In this document: positions 1 to 7,421 of the stretch, piece after piece
Layout of the letters: every line of letters begins with the position of its first letter
How positions within the stretch are numbered: position 1 is the first letter of the stretch
Assembly: GCA_030635835.1 (NCBI GenBank)
Contig: DAOVYB010000026.1
Span: 1 to 13,295, forward strand
Reading direction: 5' to 3'
From: Gammaproteobacteria bacterium
GTDB taxonomy: Bacteria; Pseudomonadota; Gammaproteobacteria; UBA6429
DNA: 13,295 nt
Program-made: the position numbers and the translations under genes
Notes under the pieces: generated by a model
Database searches by the model: none
What the model was told of the DNA's origin: nothing
Seen by the model: only the letters and a program-made list of their open reading frames with translations

Positions 1-174
1 TGATGCGCAAGTTAAAGCATGTTTAACACCAAGATGTTCTGCTGCTTCTTTTTCAAAAGCTTGTACGTTGGGACCAAGAATAAACTGAGTCTTACCGAGT
101 GCTTCGATAATTTTTGCATCAACCTCATCTTTAAGATTGTTATATTGCAGTTTGAGATCAACCATTGGGATCAT
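1..174 (-). CDS. DegT/DnrJ/EryC1/StrS-family PLP aminotransferase, N-terminal part (possibly GnnB-like); cut by window edge
   Basis: This is the first 58 codons of a sugar aminotransferase running off the left edge. Reading leftward from 174, the protein begins MIPMVDLKLQYNNLKDEVD, then has QFILGPNVQAFEKE and HLGVKHALTCAS. This is the classic N-terminus of DegT/DnrJ/EryC1/StrS aminotransferases, which use PLP and glutamate to aminate keto-sugar nucleotides. The ATG at 174 has a GGAG at 187-184 with nine bases between; a second in-frame ATG at 165 is less well placed. The catalytic lysine lies beyond the window. It starts 45 bases after the stop of the oxidoreductase on the same strand, so the two are very likely one operon: the oxidoreductase would make the 3-keto sugar and this enzyme the 3-amino sugar. 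Family is near certain. Assignment to GnnB (UDP-GlcNAc3N for lipid A) rather than a WbpE-like O-antigen enzyme is an inference. Confidence 0.9.
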   Translation of the reverse strand, partial: MIPMVDLKLQYNNLKDEVDAKIIEALGKTQFILGPNVQAFEKEAAEHLGVKHALTCAS

Positions 175-219
175 GTGAGATAACTCCGTAAAATAAATTT
201 AGTTATTCTTGAATCTGGA

Positions 220-1158
220 TTAATGAGTACCAAGTAATTCGCTTATCCTGGTGGCCGTTTGTAATGCGAGTAGACCGGCTTTGCCACTAACAACGGGTGG
301 ACTATCGTGACTTATTGAATAAAGGAAAGCTTCAATTTCACTGTATAACGCATCACCTTGTTCAAAGGTACGATCATTTGATTCTATGTTAGCAATACCC
401 GGATACATTTCACCATCACCTTTATGGTGAATACCAAGTTTCTTATTTTGAAAATCTATTGAAATATAAGAGTCATGCTGGAAGATACGCATAATACGTT
501 CACTCTTCATGCTGACTCGACTTGCCGTCACATTGGCAACACAACCATTTTCAAAAGTCAGACGGGCATTAGCGATATCAATTTCCTGTGAAATAACAGC
601 AACACCGTTCGCATCAATATGCTTTACTGGTGAGCGGGCAAAATCCAGAATGATATCAATATCATGAATCATCAGATCAAGCACAACATTGACATCGGCA
701 CCACGTGGATTAAATGGCGCAATCCGATTTGACTCAATAAACAATGGTTGTTCAAGTTCATTTTCTAATGCCAGCACGGCTGGATTAAATCGTTCCAAAT
801 GACCTATCTGGAAGACACATTTATTTTCATCCGCGATTCTGACTAATTCTTCAGCTTCTTCAACGGTTGAGGTGATTGGTTTTTCTAATAAAACATGGAC
901 TTTATTTTCAAGAAAGACTTTTGCCACTTCATAATGCTTTTGAGTAGGGACAACGATACTGACCGCATCAACTTTGCCAATGAGTTCATGATAGTTAGTG
1001 AATGCAGGTACATCATGTTCATCAGCAATAGCCTGGGCAATTTCTAAACTGGCATCACAAACAGCAACAAGTTCAGATGAATCAATTTGGGCATATTTTT
1101 GTGCGTGAAACTTACCAAGATAACCTACGCCTATGACGGCAGTTCTAATTTTGCTCAT
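220..1158 (-). CDS. Gfo/Idh/MocA-family NAD(P)-dependent sugar-nucleotide oxidoreductase (possibly GnnA-like)
   Basis: A 312-residue cytoplasmic oxidoreductase. The N-terminus holds a Rossmann NAD(P)-binding loop, G10-x-G12-x-x-G15 in AVIGVGYLGKFHA. The family's EKP motif is at 92-94 (LLEKPITS), with the catalytic-region motif GHLERFNPA around 119-127 and LDLMIHDIDI (D161, H165, D166) in the substrate domain. Length fits the 310-350 residues usual for Gfo/Idh/MocA enzymes. The start has only a weak GGA about seven bases upstream. It is followed at 45 bases by a DegT-type aminotransferase on the same strand. In Acidithiobacillus ferrooxidans such a pair, gnnA-gnnB, lies between lpxA and lpxB and converts UDP-GlcNAc to its 3-amino form for lipid A; rnhB, usually next to lpxB, is the divergent neighbour here. 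That supports, without proving, the GnnA role. The alternative is a WbpB-like enzyme for O-antigen sugars. Confidence 0.9.
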   Translation of the reverse strand: MSKIRTAVIGVGYLGKFHAQKYAQIDSSELVAVCDASLEIAQAIADEHDVPAFTNYHELIGKVDAVSIVVPTQKHYEVAKVFLENKVHVLLEKPITSTVEEAEELVRIADENKCVFQIGHLERFNPAVLALENELEQPLFIESNRIAPFNPRGADVNVVLDLMIHDIDIILDFARSPVKHIDANGVAVISQEIDIANARLTFENGCVANVTASRVSMKSERIMRIFQHDSYISIDFQNKKLGIHHKGDGEMYPGIANIESNDRTFEQGDALYSEIEAFLYSISHDSPPVVSGKAGLLALQTATRISELLGTH

Positions 1159-1179
1159 TGCTTTTCCGAATAATGGGGG

Positions 1180-1205
1180 TTTTCAGCTGATTTTAATCAG
1201 GAAAA
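1180..1205. other. Hairpin/inverted repeat upstream of the oxidoreductase gene
   Basis: CTGATT (1187-1192) and AATCAG (1195-1200) are a perfect 6-bp inverted repeat with a TT loop. Outside it TTTTC (1180-1184) pairs with GAAAA (1201-1205), leaving an AG bulge, so the stem totals 11 bp. It lies 22-47 bases upstream of the oxidoreductase start, in the divergent gap shared with rnhB. It could be an operator, a 5' leader hairpin or chance; there is no T-run typical of a terminator. The rest of this gap (1159-1364) shows no convincing -35/-10 pair and no further gene. Confidence 0.35.
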
Positions 1206-1364
1206 TAGTCAAAGTACGATAATGGCTTATGATCGCATTCTCCTATTTTAAAATCAACAAGATAGACTGGATTGAATGGTTTTCCGTGCTGAAAGTCATA
1301 GCATTCTAGATGATTTTGGGGGTATTCTTGAACACATCGAATGAGTTTACAGGTAGTTATTTTA

Positions 1365-1985
1365 ATGGTTAAAAAACAATCTCTTCCACCAATCCTTGAT
1401 TGGGCTGATCGTGGTCAATTTGTCGCTGGCGTTGATGAAGTCGGGCGTGGTCCATTAGCTGGGCCGGTGGTAGCCGCAGCTGTCATTCTTGACCCTAACG
1501 CGCCTATTGAAGGTTTGATGGATTCAAAAAAGATTACGGAAAAGCGTCGGGAAATCCTCGCGGAAGAAATTAAGGAAAAGGCCATTGCATGGGCTATTTC
1601 TCGTGTCGATGTGGATGAAATAGACCGAATTAATATATTACAAGCCAGTTTACGGGCGATGACCATTGCAGTTTCTGATCTCAATCAGCAACCAGATTTT
1701 GTCATGATTGACGGGAACAAAATTCCAGTTGATTTGAGTATTCCAGCCGAGGCAGTTGTCAAAGGGGATGATCGCGTTGCCTGTATTAGTGCCGCCTCAA
1801 TTATTGCCAAAGTAGCGCGTGATCATGAAATGATTGAAATGGATGACATCTACCCGGGATATGGCCTGGCAAAGCATAAAGGGTACCCAACCAAAGTTCA
1901 TATTGAAGCTTTGCAACAACTGGGTGTCACAGAAATTCACCGCCGCAGCTTTGGGCCGGTAAAGAAGCTTTTAGCATTAAGTTAA
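1365..1985 (+). CDS. rnhB: Ribonuclease HII
   Basis: RNase HII cleaves the RNA strand of RNA-DNA hybrids and starts removal of single ribonucleotides from DNA. The active-site block [17 protein letters not shown] carries the catalytic Asp-Glu pair (residues 24-25 from this start). The further acidic residues are in VMIDGN and VVKGDDR, followed by the conserved [13 protein letters not shown] and AKHKGYPT stretches and the C-terminal HRRSFGPVK. Two in-frame ATGs compete: 1341 gives 214 residues but has no ribosome site, while 1365 gives 206 residues, has AGG at 1351-1353, and is closer to the 198 residues of the E. coli enzyme, so I chose 1365. In many gammaproteobacteria rnhB sits between lpxB and dnaE; here lpxB is not upstream, an HNH gene follows, and dnaE comes after that. 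Identity is secure; only the start is uncertain. Confidence 0.96.
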   Translation: MVKKQSLPPILDWADRGQFVAGVDEVGRGPLAGPVVAAAVILDPNAPIEGLMDSKKITEKRREILAEEIKEKAIAWAISRVDVDEIDRINILQASLRAMTIAVSDLNQQPDFVMIDGNKIPVDLSIPAEAVVKGDDRVACISAASIIAKVARDHEMIEMDDIYPGYGLAKHKGYPTKVHIEALQQLGVTEIHRRSFGPVKKLLALS

Positions 1986-2069
1986 ATTGAAAAAATAAAT
2001 CAAATAATGAGCCATACTTGAAAGGTAAGCGATAAACAAAATCAAGGACGTTAACAGGAAGGATTTAGC

Positions 2070-2654
2070 ATGACACTACCATTGATATTAAGGCTAGATG
2101 CAACCGGGCAGCCCGTTAAATGGATTGACTGGCAAGAGGCCGCCAATATTTATTCGCGGGACTGTGTTGCATGGACTGCTGGCGATAATAGTTTTCTATT
2201 ACATGGTGGCCATTCACGGCTTAGTGGTGAGCAAACATTGCTCACTGTTAATTCTATTATTGCGGTCAAAGGTGAAAATCGCCGCAATCGAAAGAAAAAG
2301 GCCATTCCTCCTCTTAATAATCGTGAGTTGTTTCGTCGCGATCACCATACTTGCCTGTACTGTGGTAAATCAATGACGGAAATATTGCTTACTCGCGATC
2401 ATGTGAAACCCATCTCAAAAGGTGGCAGAGATATCTGGTCAAATGTAGTGACAGCATGTCGTCGATGTAATGCCCATAAAGGTAATAGCCTGCTTGATAA
2501 CATAAGTATGAATTTACTGGCTGTTCCTTATGTTCCCAATGTCGCAGAATATTTAGTACTTCGAAATCGTCGAATACTTGGTGATCAAATGGCATTTTTA
2601 AAAATGCAGTTTAGTCAGCATGGTAAAGAATGGGATGTACAAAAAATGCAATAG
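2070..2654 (+). CDS. Standalone HNH endonuclease-domain protein
   Basis: A 194-residue protein with one HNH nuclease domain near its middle. The zinc knuckles are CLYC (95-98) and CRRC (130-133); the ββα-metal core has D110-H111 in TRDHVKPISKGG, N125 in WSNVVTAC, and the final His in NAHKGN (136). A basic run, RRNRKKK, lies just before it at 71-77 and may contact DNA. The flanking parts (1-65 and 145-194) are not a domain I recognise. No signal peptide or membrane segment is seen. A strong ribosome site, AGGAAGGA at 2056-2063, fixes the start. It lies 84 bases after rnhB and is not part of the rnhB-dnaE block in E. coli, so it is an insertion relative to that order. No methylase, immunity gene, intron or intein lies beside it. 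The nuclease fold is clear; its target and role are unknown. Confidence 0.88.
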   Translation: MTLPLILRLDATGQPVKWIDWQEAANIYSRDCVAWTAGDNSFLLHGGHSRLSGEQTLLTVNSIIAVKGENRRNRKKKAIPPLNNRELFRRDHHTCLYCGKSMTEILLTRDHVKPISKGGRDIWSNVVTACRRCNAHKGNSLLDNISMNLLAVPYVPNVAEYLVLRNRRILGDQMAFLKMQFSQHGKEWDVQKMQ

Positions 2655-2663
2655 AAAAGATTA

Positions 2664-2784
2664 AACCACGGGGGACACTGGGTACACGGGGGAAATATAT
2701 TATTTGTGTCTTTCCCCGTGCTTCTGTGTGCCTGAATATTGTTAAAAACAATATGAGGGTATGCCCTTGGGCGCCCCAGTGGTT
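2664..2784. repeat. Degenerate palindromic repeat (copy 1) built of 9-bp NCACNGGGN units
   Basis: The left arm has three tandem 9-bp units: CCACGGGGG (2666-2674), ACACTGGGT (2675-2683) and ACACGGGGG (2684-2692). After an A+T-rich spacer the complementary arm starts as TTTCCCCGTG (2711-2720) and CTTCTGTGTGCCTG (2721-2734). The expected outer end, CCAGTGGTT, is found only at 2776-2784, about 40 bases further on. The first 28 bases match the left arm of the copy at 8397 at 22 of 28 positions. It fills most of the gap between the HNH gene and dnaE and may end HNH transcription, though no clean T-run follows the inner stem. The elements are of the REP/MITE-like kind by structure; I cannot name the family. 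Confidence 0.65.
2736..2754. other. Perfect 8-bp inverted repeat with 3-base loop upstream of dnaE
   Basis: ATATTGTT (2736-2743) and AACAATAT (2747-2754) are exact inverted repeats separated by AAA. The structure sits inside the right arm of the palindromic repeat, in the stretch that seems to interrupt it, and is directly followed by a second G+C-rich fold (GGG at 2757-2759, GCCCTTGGGC, then CCC). It is 112 bases before the dnaE start. It may be an operator, a transcript hairpin, or part of an inserted mini-element. The remaining bases up to dnaE (2785-2865) are A+T-rich with no clear promoter or ribosome site. Confidence 0.45.
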
Positions 2785-2865
2785 CAATTAAACGTTCAAA
2801 ATTTAACCAGATATTAAATCCATTTCCATCTTGCGTCTGGCTGCAATAAATCCCAAAATAGCTTA

Positions 2866-5800
2866 ATGCCTGAATCGTTTGTACATCTCTCCCTGCACAC
2901 CGAATATTCCATCGTTGATGGAGTTGTACGGATAAAACCACTTGCGGCAGCCGTTGCAGAAGCGGGTATGCCTGCTGTTGCCTTGACTGATCAAAGCAAT
3001 ATGTTTGCTTTAGTGAAGTTTTATCGTGCTTGCCAGGCTGCCGGAGTAAAACCGATAGTTGGTGTTGATTGCTGGGTAAGCAGTGAGGACGATCCCACTC
3101 AACCGACCAAATTAACGCTTTTATGTATTAATAACGCTGGCTATTTAAATCTCACGCAACTGGTTTCAAGAGGTTATACCGAGGGACAACACCGCGGTAT
3201 TCCTATGCTGCAAAAAAGTTGGTTTAGCGGACAAACTGAAGGTTTGATAGCTTTATCAGGCGGTCGTTTAGGTGATATTGGGGCTGCTTTATTAAGTGAT
3301 AATCAAGAATTAGCTAACTTACGCTTAAGTGACTGGTGTCAGCTATTTCCAAATAGTTTCTATCTTGAGCTACAACGCACAGGCCGGGAAAATGAAGAAG
3401 ACTATTTACATGCTGCTGTAGAACTCGCGGTTAAATATGATGTGCCCGTCGTTGCGACAAATGATGTACGTTTTATTTCGGCAGACGATTTCGATGCACA
3501 TGAAGCGCGTGTTTGTATTCATGATGGTCGTACTTTAGATGATCCACGACGACCTAAACTCTATAGTGATCAACAATATCTACGTTCACCAGAAGAAATG
3601 GTCGAGCTATTTAAAGATATTCCTTCTGCTATTGAAAATACCATTGAGATTGCCAAGCGTTGTACCGTTGAGTTAACACTGGGAAAAAATTATTTACCAG
3701 ACTTCCCAATTCCTGAAGGCTTAACTATTGATCAGTTTCTTGAAGAAGAATCGCATAAAGGTTTGGAAAAACGTTTACATCAATTGTTTGATACTCAGGC
3801 AGATGACTATGATGAAATACGAAAAGAATACTATGAAAGATTACAGATTGAGCTCGATGTTATTAATAACATGGGCTTCCCCGGTTACTTCTTAATTGTT
3901 GCAGACTTTATTCGTTGGGCGAAAGAAAATGATGTACCGGTTGGACCTGGACGGGGTTCAGGTGCGGGTTCCATTGTTGCTTATGCATTAACGATTACCG
4001 ATCTTGATCCAATAAAATATGAACTCCTGTTTGAACGATTCTTGAATCCTGAACGTGTTTCCATGCCTGATTTCGATGTCGATTTTTGCATGGATGGACG
4101 TGATCGTGTTATTGATTATGTCGCAAGAACCTATGGCCGCGATAAAGTTTCACAAATTATTACTTATGGTTCGATGGCTGCAAAAGCAGTTATTCGTGAT
4201 GTTGGTCGAGTGCTAAGTCATCCTTATGGTTTTGTTGATCGCATAGCAAAGCTGATCCCATTTGAAATTGGGATCACCCTCGACAAAGCACTTGAGCAAG
4301 AACCACAACTCCAGGATTTATATAATGAAGATGAAGAAGTTGCCGGCTTAATTGATCTGGCAAAATCATTAGAAGGTATAGTCCGTAATGCGGGTAAACA
4401 TGCCGGTGGTGTTGTTATTTCACCCTCAAAGCTCACTGACTTTACACCATTATATTGTGAAGAAGATGCATCTAACTTAGTCAGCCAGTTTGATAAAGAT
4501 GATGTTGAAGCAGTTGGTTTAGTTAAGTTCGATTTCCTGGGTCTAAGAACACTGACGATTGTAGATTGGGCAGTAAAAACAATTAATGGAATTAAAAAGA
4601 CTAAAGGTGAAGAACTTCTTAATATAGAAACAATACCACTTGATGATGAAGCCACCTTTGATTTACTAAAAGCAGCAAACACCACAGCCGTATTCCAGCT
4701 TGAATCAAGGGGAATGAAAGATTTAATCACACGCTTACAACCAAGTAACTTTGAAGATATTATCGCACTTGTTGCTTTGTTCAGGCCTGGTCCATTAGGT
4801 TCAGGCATGGTTGATGATTTTGTTAATCGTAAACATGGTCGTGCCCGTGTAATTTATCCGCACCCTGATCTTGAATCCATCTTAAAGCCAACCTACGGTG
4901 TTATTTTGTATCAGGAACAGGTAATGCAAATAGCACAGGTATTAGCAAACTATTCATTAGGTGCAGCTGATTTACTCCGACGCGCAATGGGTAAGAAAAA
5001 GCCTGAAGAAATGGCAAAGCAACGTCAAATTTTTACCGAAGGTGCGGTGGCGCGTGATGTTGATGAAAAAACGGCAACCTACATCTTTGACTTAATGGAA
5101 AAATTTGCCGGTTATGGTTTTAATAAATCACACTCGGCTGCCTATGCCCTGGTATCCTATCAAACTGCATGGCTTAAAGCGCATTACCCCTCAGAGTTTA
5201 TGGCAGCGGTACTTTCTGCAGATATGGATAACACCGACAAGGTTGTTACTTTAATTGATGATTGCAGTGAAATGAAACTTAAAGTTTCACCACCCAACAT
5301 TAATCTTTGTAAACATCAGTTCACCGTGGATAAAGGCACCATTATTTATGGTCTTGGTGCAATTAAAGGTGTTGGTGAAGCTGCGATTGATGGTGTTATA
5401 GAAGAACGTGAAAGTAATGGTGAATTTAAAACCTTATTTGATTTTTGCCAGCGCGTTGATTTACGTAAAGTTAACCGCCGTACCTTAGAAGGCTTAACCA
5501 TGGCGGGAGCGATGGATGTATTTGAACAACATCGTTCAACCATTATGGCAACATTGCCTGATGCATTAAAAATTGCCGATCAAAAATCTCGTGATGATCA
5601 AGCCGGTATACAAGATATGTTTGGCATGGCTGCCGTTGCTGATGAAGAGGGTAATGCAAGTGGTCCTGAAAGTTATACTGTACAAAAAGACTGGAGTGAA
5701 GAGCTCCGTTTAACAAATGAAAAAACTACATTGGGTTTATATTTAACCGGGCATCCAATTAATCGTTATCTTCCTGAGTTAAAACAATTTGTCAGTGGTC

Positions 5801-6342
5801 GTCTATCTGAAATGAAACCTACTAAAAATGCAACAGTTATTGTTGCTGGTTTAGTGGTTGGTATGCGAGTAATGACAACTAAACGCGGTGATAAAATGGC
5901 TTTTCTGACTTTAGACGATCGAAGTGGTCGTATGGAAATGGCGGTTTTTTCTGAAGAATTTAATGCTAATCGTGAAAATCTTGCTAAAGATAAATTGATT
6001 GTTGCCAGTGTTGAAGTCAGTATTGATGATTACTCCGGTGGTTTTAAAATGCGTGCAAAAGAAATTTATGACATTAGTCAGGCACGAGAACGTTTTGCAA
6101 AAAGTTTAACTGTGAGTGTTGATAGTACGCATGCAGCTAATGGTTTTATTAATGATTTACAACGTGTCTTAATGCCGTTTAAAGAAGGTTCTTGCCCTGT
6201 TGTTGTTGATTATCATAAAGCAGATGCACGTGCAGAAATACCTTTAGGTGAAGAGTGGAATGTTCATCCTACTGATGAATTAATTAATCGTTTGCGAGAA
6301 ACGGTTGGTGAAAAACATGTTAACGTTACATACCAAACATGA
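2866..6342 (+). CDS. dnaE: DNA polymerase III alpha subunit (replicative polymerase)
   Basis: The 1158-residue catalytic subunit of the replicative polymerase, almost the same length as E. coli DnaE (1160). It opens with the PHP domain (FVHLSLHTEYSIVDG, residues 5-19). The polymerase core has GPGRGSGAGSIVAYAL and the catalytic aspartates D402 and D404 in MPDFDVDFCMDGRD; the third, D556, is in VKFDFLGLRTL. These correspond to E. coli D401, D403 and D555. GYGFNKSHSAAYALVSYQTA is also typical. A beta-clamp-binding motif QDMF is at 916-919, an OB fold follows at about 985-1065, and the C-terminal tau-binding region ends the protein. The ATG at 2866 matches the family N-terminus, but no Shine-Dalgarno is visible ahead of it. 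The stop overlaps the next gene's start (ATGA), implying one transcript. No frameshift or intein interrupts it. Confidence 0.99.
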   Translation: MPESFVHLSLHTEYSIVDGVVRIKPLAAAVAEAGMPAVALTDQSNMFALVKFYRACQAAGVKPIVGVDCWVSSEDDPTQPTKLTLLCINNAGYLNLTQLVSRGYTEGQHRGIPMLQKSWFSGQTEGLIALSGGRLGDIGAALLSDNQELANLRLSDWCQLFPNSFYLELQRTGRENEEDYLHAAVELAVKYDVPVVATNDVRFISADDFDAHEARVCIHDGRTLDDPRRPKLYSDQQYLRSPEEMVELFKDIPSAIENTIEIAKRCTVELTLGKNYLPDFPIPEGLTIDQFLEEESHKGLEKRLHQLFDTQADDYDEIRKEYYERLQIELDVINNMGFPGYFLIVADFIRWAKENDVPVGPGRGSGAGSIVAYALTITDLDPIKYELLFERFLNPERVSMPDFDVDFCMDGRDRVIDYVARTYGRDKVSQIITYGSMAAKAVIRDVGRVLSHPYGFVDRIAKLIPFEIGITLDKALEQEPQLQDLYNEDEEVAGLIDLAKSLEGIVRNAGKHAGGVVISPSKLTDFTPLYCEEDASNLVSQFDKDDVEAVGLVKFDFLGLRTLTIVDWAVKTINGIKKTKGEELLNIETIPLDDEATFDLLKAANTTAVFQLESRGMKDLITRLQPSNFEDIIALVALFRPGPLGSGMVDDFVNRKHGRARVIYPHPDLESILKPTYGVILYQEQVMQIAQVLANYSLGAADLLRRAMGKKKPEEMAKQRQIFTEGAVARDVDEKTATYIFDLMEKFAGYGFNKSHSAAYALVSYQTAWLKAHYPSEFMAAVLSADMDNTDKVVTLIDDCSEMKLKVSPPNINLCKHQFTVDKGTIIYGLGAIKGVGEAAIDGVIEERESNGEFKTLFDFCQRVDLRKVNRRTLEGLTMAGAMDVFEQHRSTIMATLPDALKIADQKSRDDQAGIQDMFGMAAVADEEGNASGPESYTVQKDWSEELRLTNEKTTLGLYLTGHPINRYLPELKQFVSGRLSEMKPTKNATVIVAGLVVGMRVMTTKRGDKMAFLTLDDRSGRMEMAVFSEEFNANRENLAKDKLIVASVEVSIDDYSGGFKMRAKEIYDISQARERFAKSLTVSVDSTHAANGFINDLQRVLMPFKEGSCPVVVDYHKADARAEIPLGEEWNVHPTDELINRLRETVGEKHVNVTYQT

Positions 6343-7199
6343 CCAATTCTTTTAAAGGCCTTTTAGCCGTACATTCCTCTGTTTTAATTTTTGGTTTAAC
6401 AGCATTATTTTCAAAACTTATATCGTTAACTGCATTAGAAATAACTTTATTAAGAAGTTTATTTGCTGCACTTATTATAATGGCCATTTTTTACTGGCAG
6501 AAAAAATCGATACGCCTTTCAAATCTAAAAGATTACGGTCTTGTAATTGTGCTTGGTATTCTGCTTGCTATACATTGGGTAACGTATTTTCATGCAATGC
6601 AAATTTCAAGTGTTGCCGTAGGCGTAATTGCACTTTATACCTTTCCTATTATCACTGTATTTTTAGAACCCTTATTTCATGGTGAAAATCCGCATATAAA
6701 AGATATTATTAGTGCGTTAACCGTTTTATTTGGTATTTATTTATTAGTGCCTGAGTTTTCTTTAGGCAATGAAACGACCCAGGGTATTTTATGGGGTGTG
6801 TTATCGGCTTTTTTCTTTGCCTTGAGAAATGTTATCCAGGGACATTATTTTAAAGGCTATACAGCACGACATAGTTTGTTTTATCAGACAGTAGTGACAT
6901 TTATTATCTTGATTCCTTTTTCTTTTGAAGTCATTCCGCAAGTAACAAATCTTCAATGGGGACAATTACTTATTTTGGGGATATTTTTCACTGCTTTACC
7001 ACATACACTTTTTGCCTTTAGTTTATTGAATCTTAAAGCAAAAACCGTGAGTTTAATCGCTTGTGTGCAGGTTGTTTATGCGACAACTTTTGCTGCGCTT
7101 ATATTAGCGGAATTGCCTCAGCTCGCTACTGTTGCTGGTGGTTTTATTGTGGTTTTAGCGGCAATGTATGAATCCTATACTGCAGGGCGTAAAACATAA
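6339..7199 (+). CDS. DMT-superfamily (EamA-type) inner-membrane permease, substrate unknown
   Basis: A 286-residue, strongly hydrophobic protein with about ten membrane helices in two five-helix halves (roughly 7-25, 33-53, 66-86, 90-110, 121-137, 149-166, 180-200, 207-230, 233-255, 258-277). This is the plan of EamA/RhaT-type drug/metabolite transporters. Typical features are the early helix SSVLIFGLTALFSK, a charged residue after it (ITLLRSLFAAL), and the matching second half starting ILWGVLSAFFFALRNVIQG. Substrates in this family range from amino acids to sugars and nucleosides, and the sequence does not tell which. Its ATG shares the bases ATGA with the dnaE stop and has no ribosome site of its own, so translation is probably coupled to dnaE. 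The E. coli dnaE-accA junction has no such gene, so it is an insertion relative to that order. Confidence 0.88.
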   Translation: MTNSFKGLLAVHSSVLIFGLTALFSKLISLTALEITLLRSLFAALIIMAIFYWQKKSIRLSNLKDYGLVIVLGILLAIHWVTYFHAMQISSVAVGVIALYTFPIITVFLEPLFHGENPHIKDIISALTVLFGIYLLVPEFSLGNETTQGILWGVLSAFFFALRNVIQGHYFKGYTARHSLFYQTVVTFIILIPFSFEVIPQVTNLQWGQLLILGIFFTALPHTLFAFSLLNLKAKTVSLIACVQVVYATTFAALILAELPQLATVAGGFIVVLAAMYESYTAGRKT

Positions 7200-7421
7200 T
7201 ATTCGTATTTTAGGTCTTTGCGAAGGAACATAGTGCCCGTCGGCAATCTTATGCTATTGAAGGGTATTTTCGGAGATTGGGTCACCCGGAAAATTATGGT
7301 TTCGCAATGAGAGAAGTTATGAAACAGGAAGATTTCACGAATATGTGACAAAATACTGGTTGTTGGTGCCAGAATTCGATAAAATCAGTTTAAATTATTA
7401 ACCTTAGATGTTGAATTTCCT

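Noticed and set aside
2070..2654. HNH gene as part of a restriction-modification, group II intron or colicin-type system
   Set aside because: No methyltransferase, reverse transcriptase, intron structure or immunity gene is next to it, and dnaE and rnhB are uninterrupted.
2098..2941. Several short open frames on both strands over the HNH gene and the gap before dnaE
   Set aside because: They overlap the HNH domain or the palindromic repeat, lack ribosome sites and show no recognisable protein.
4224..4808. A 194-codon open frame on the minus strand inside dnaE
   Set aside because: It lies wholly opposite the conserved polymerase core of dnaE, shows no domain, and is rich in serine as expected from reading the reverse of a coding frame.
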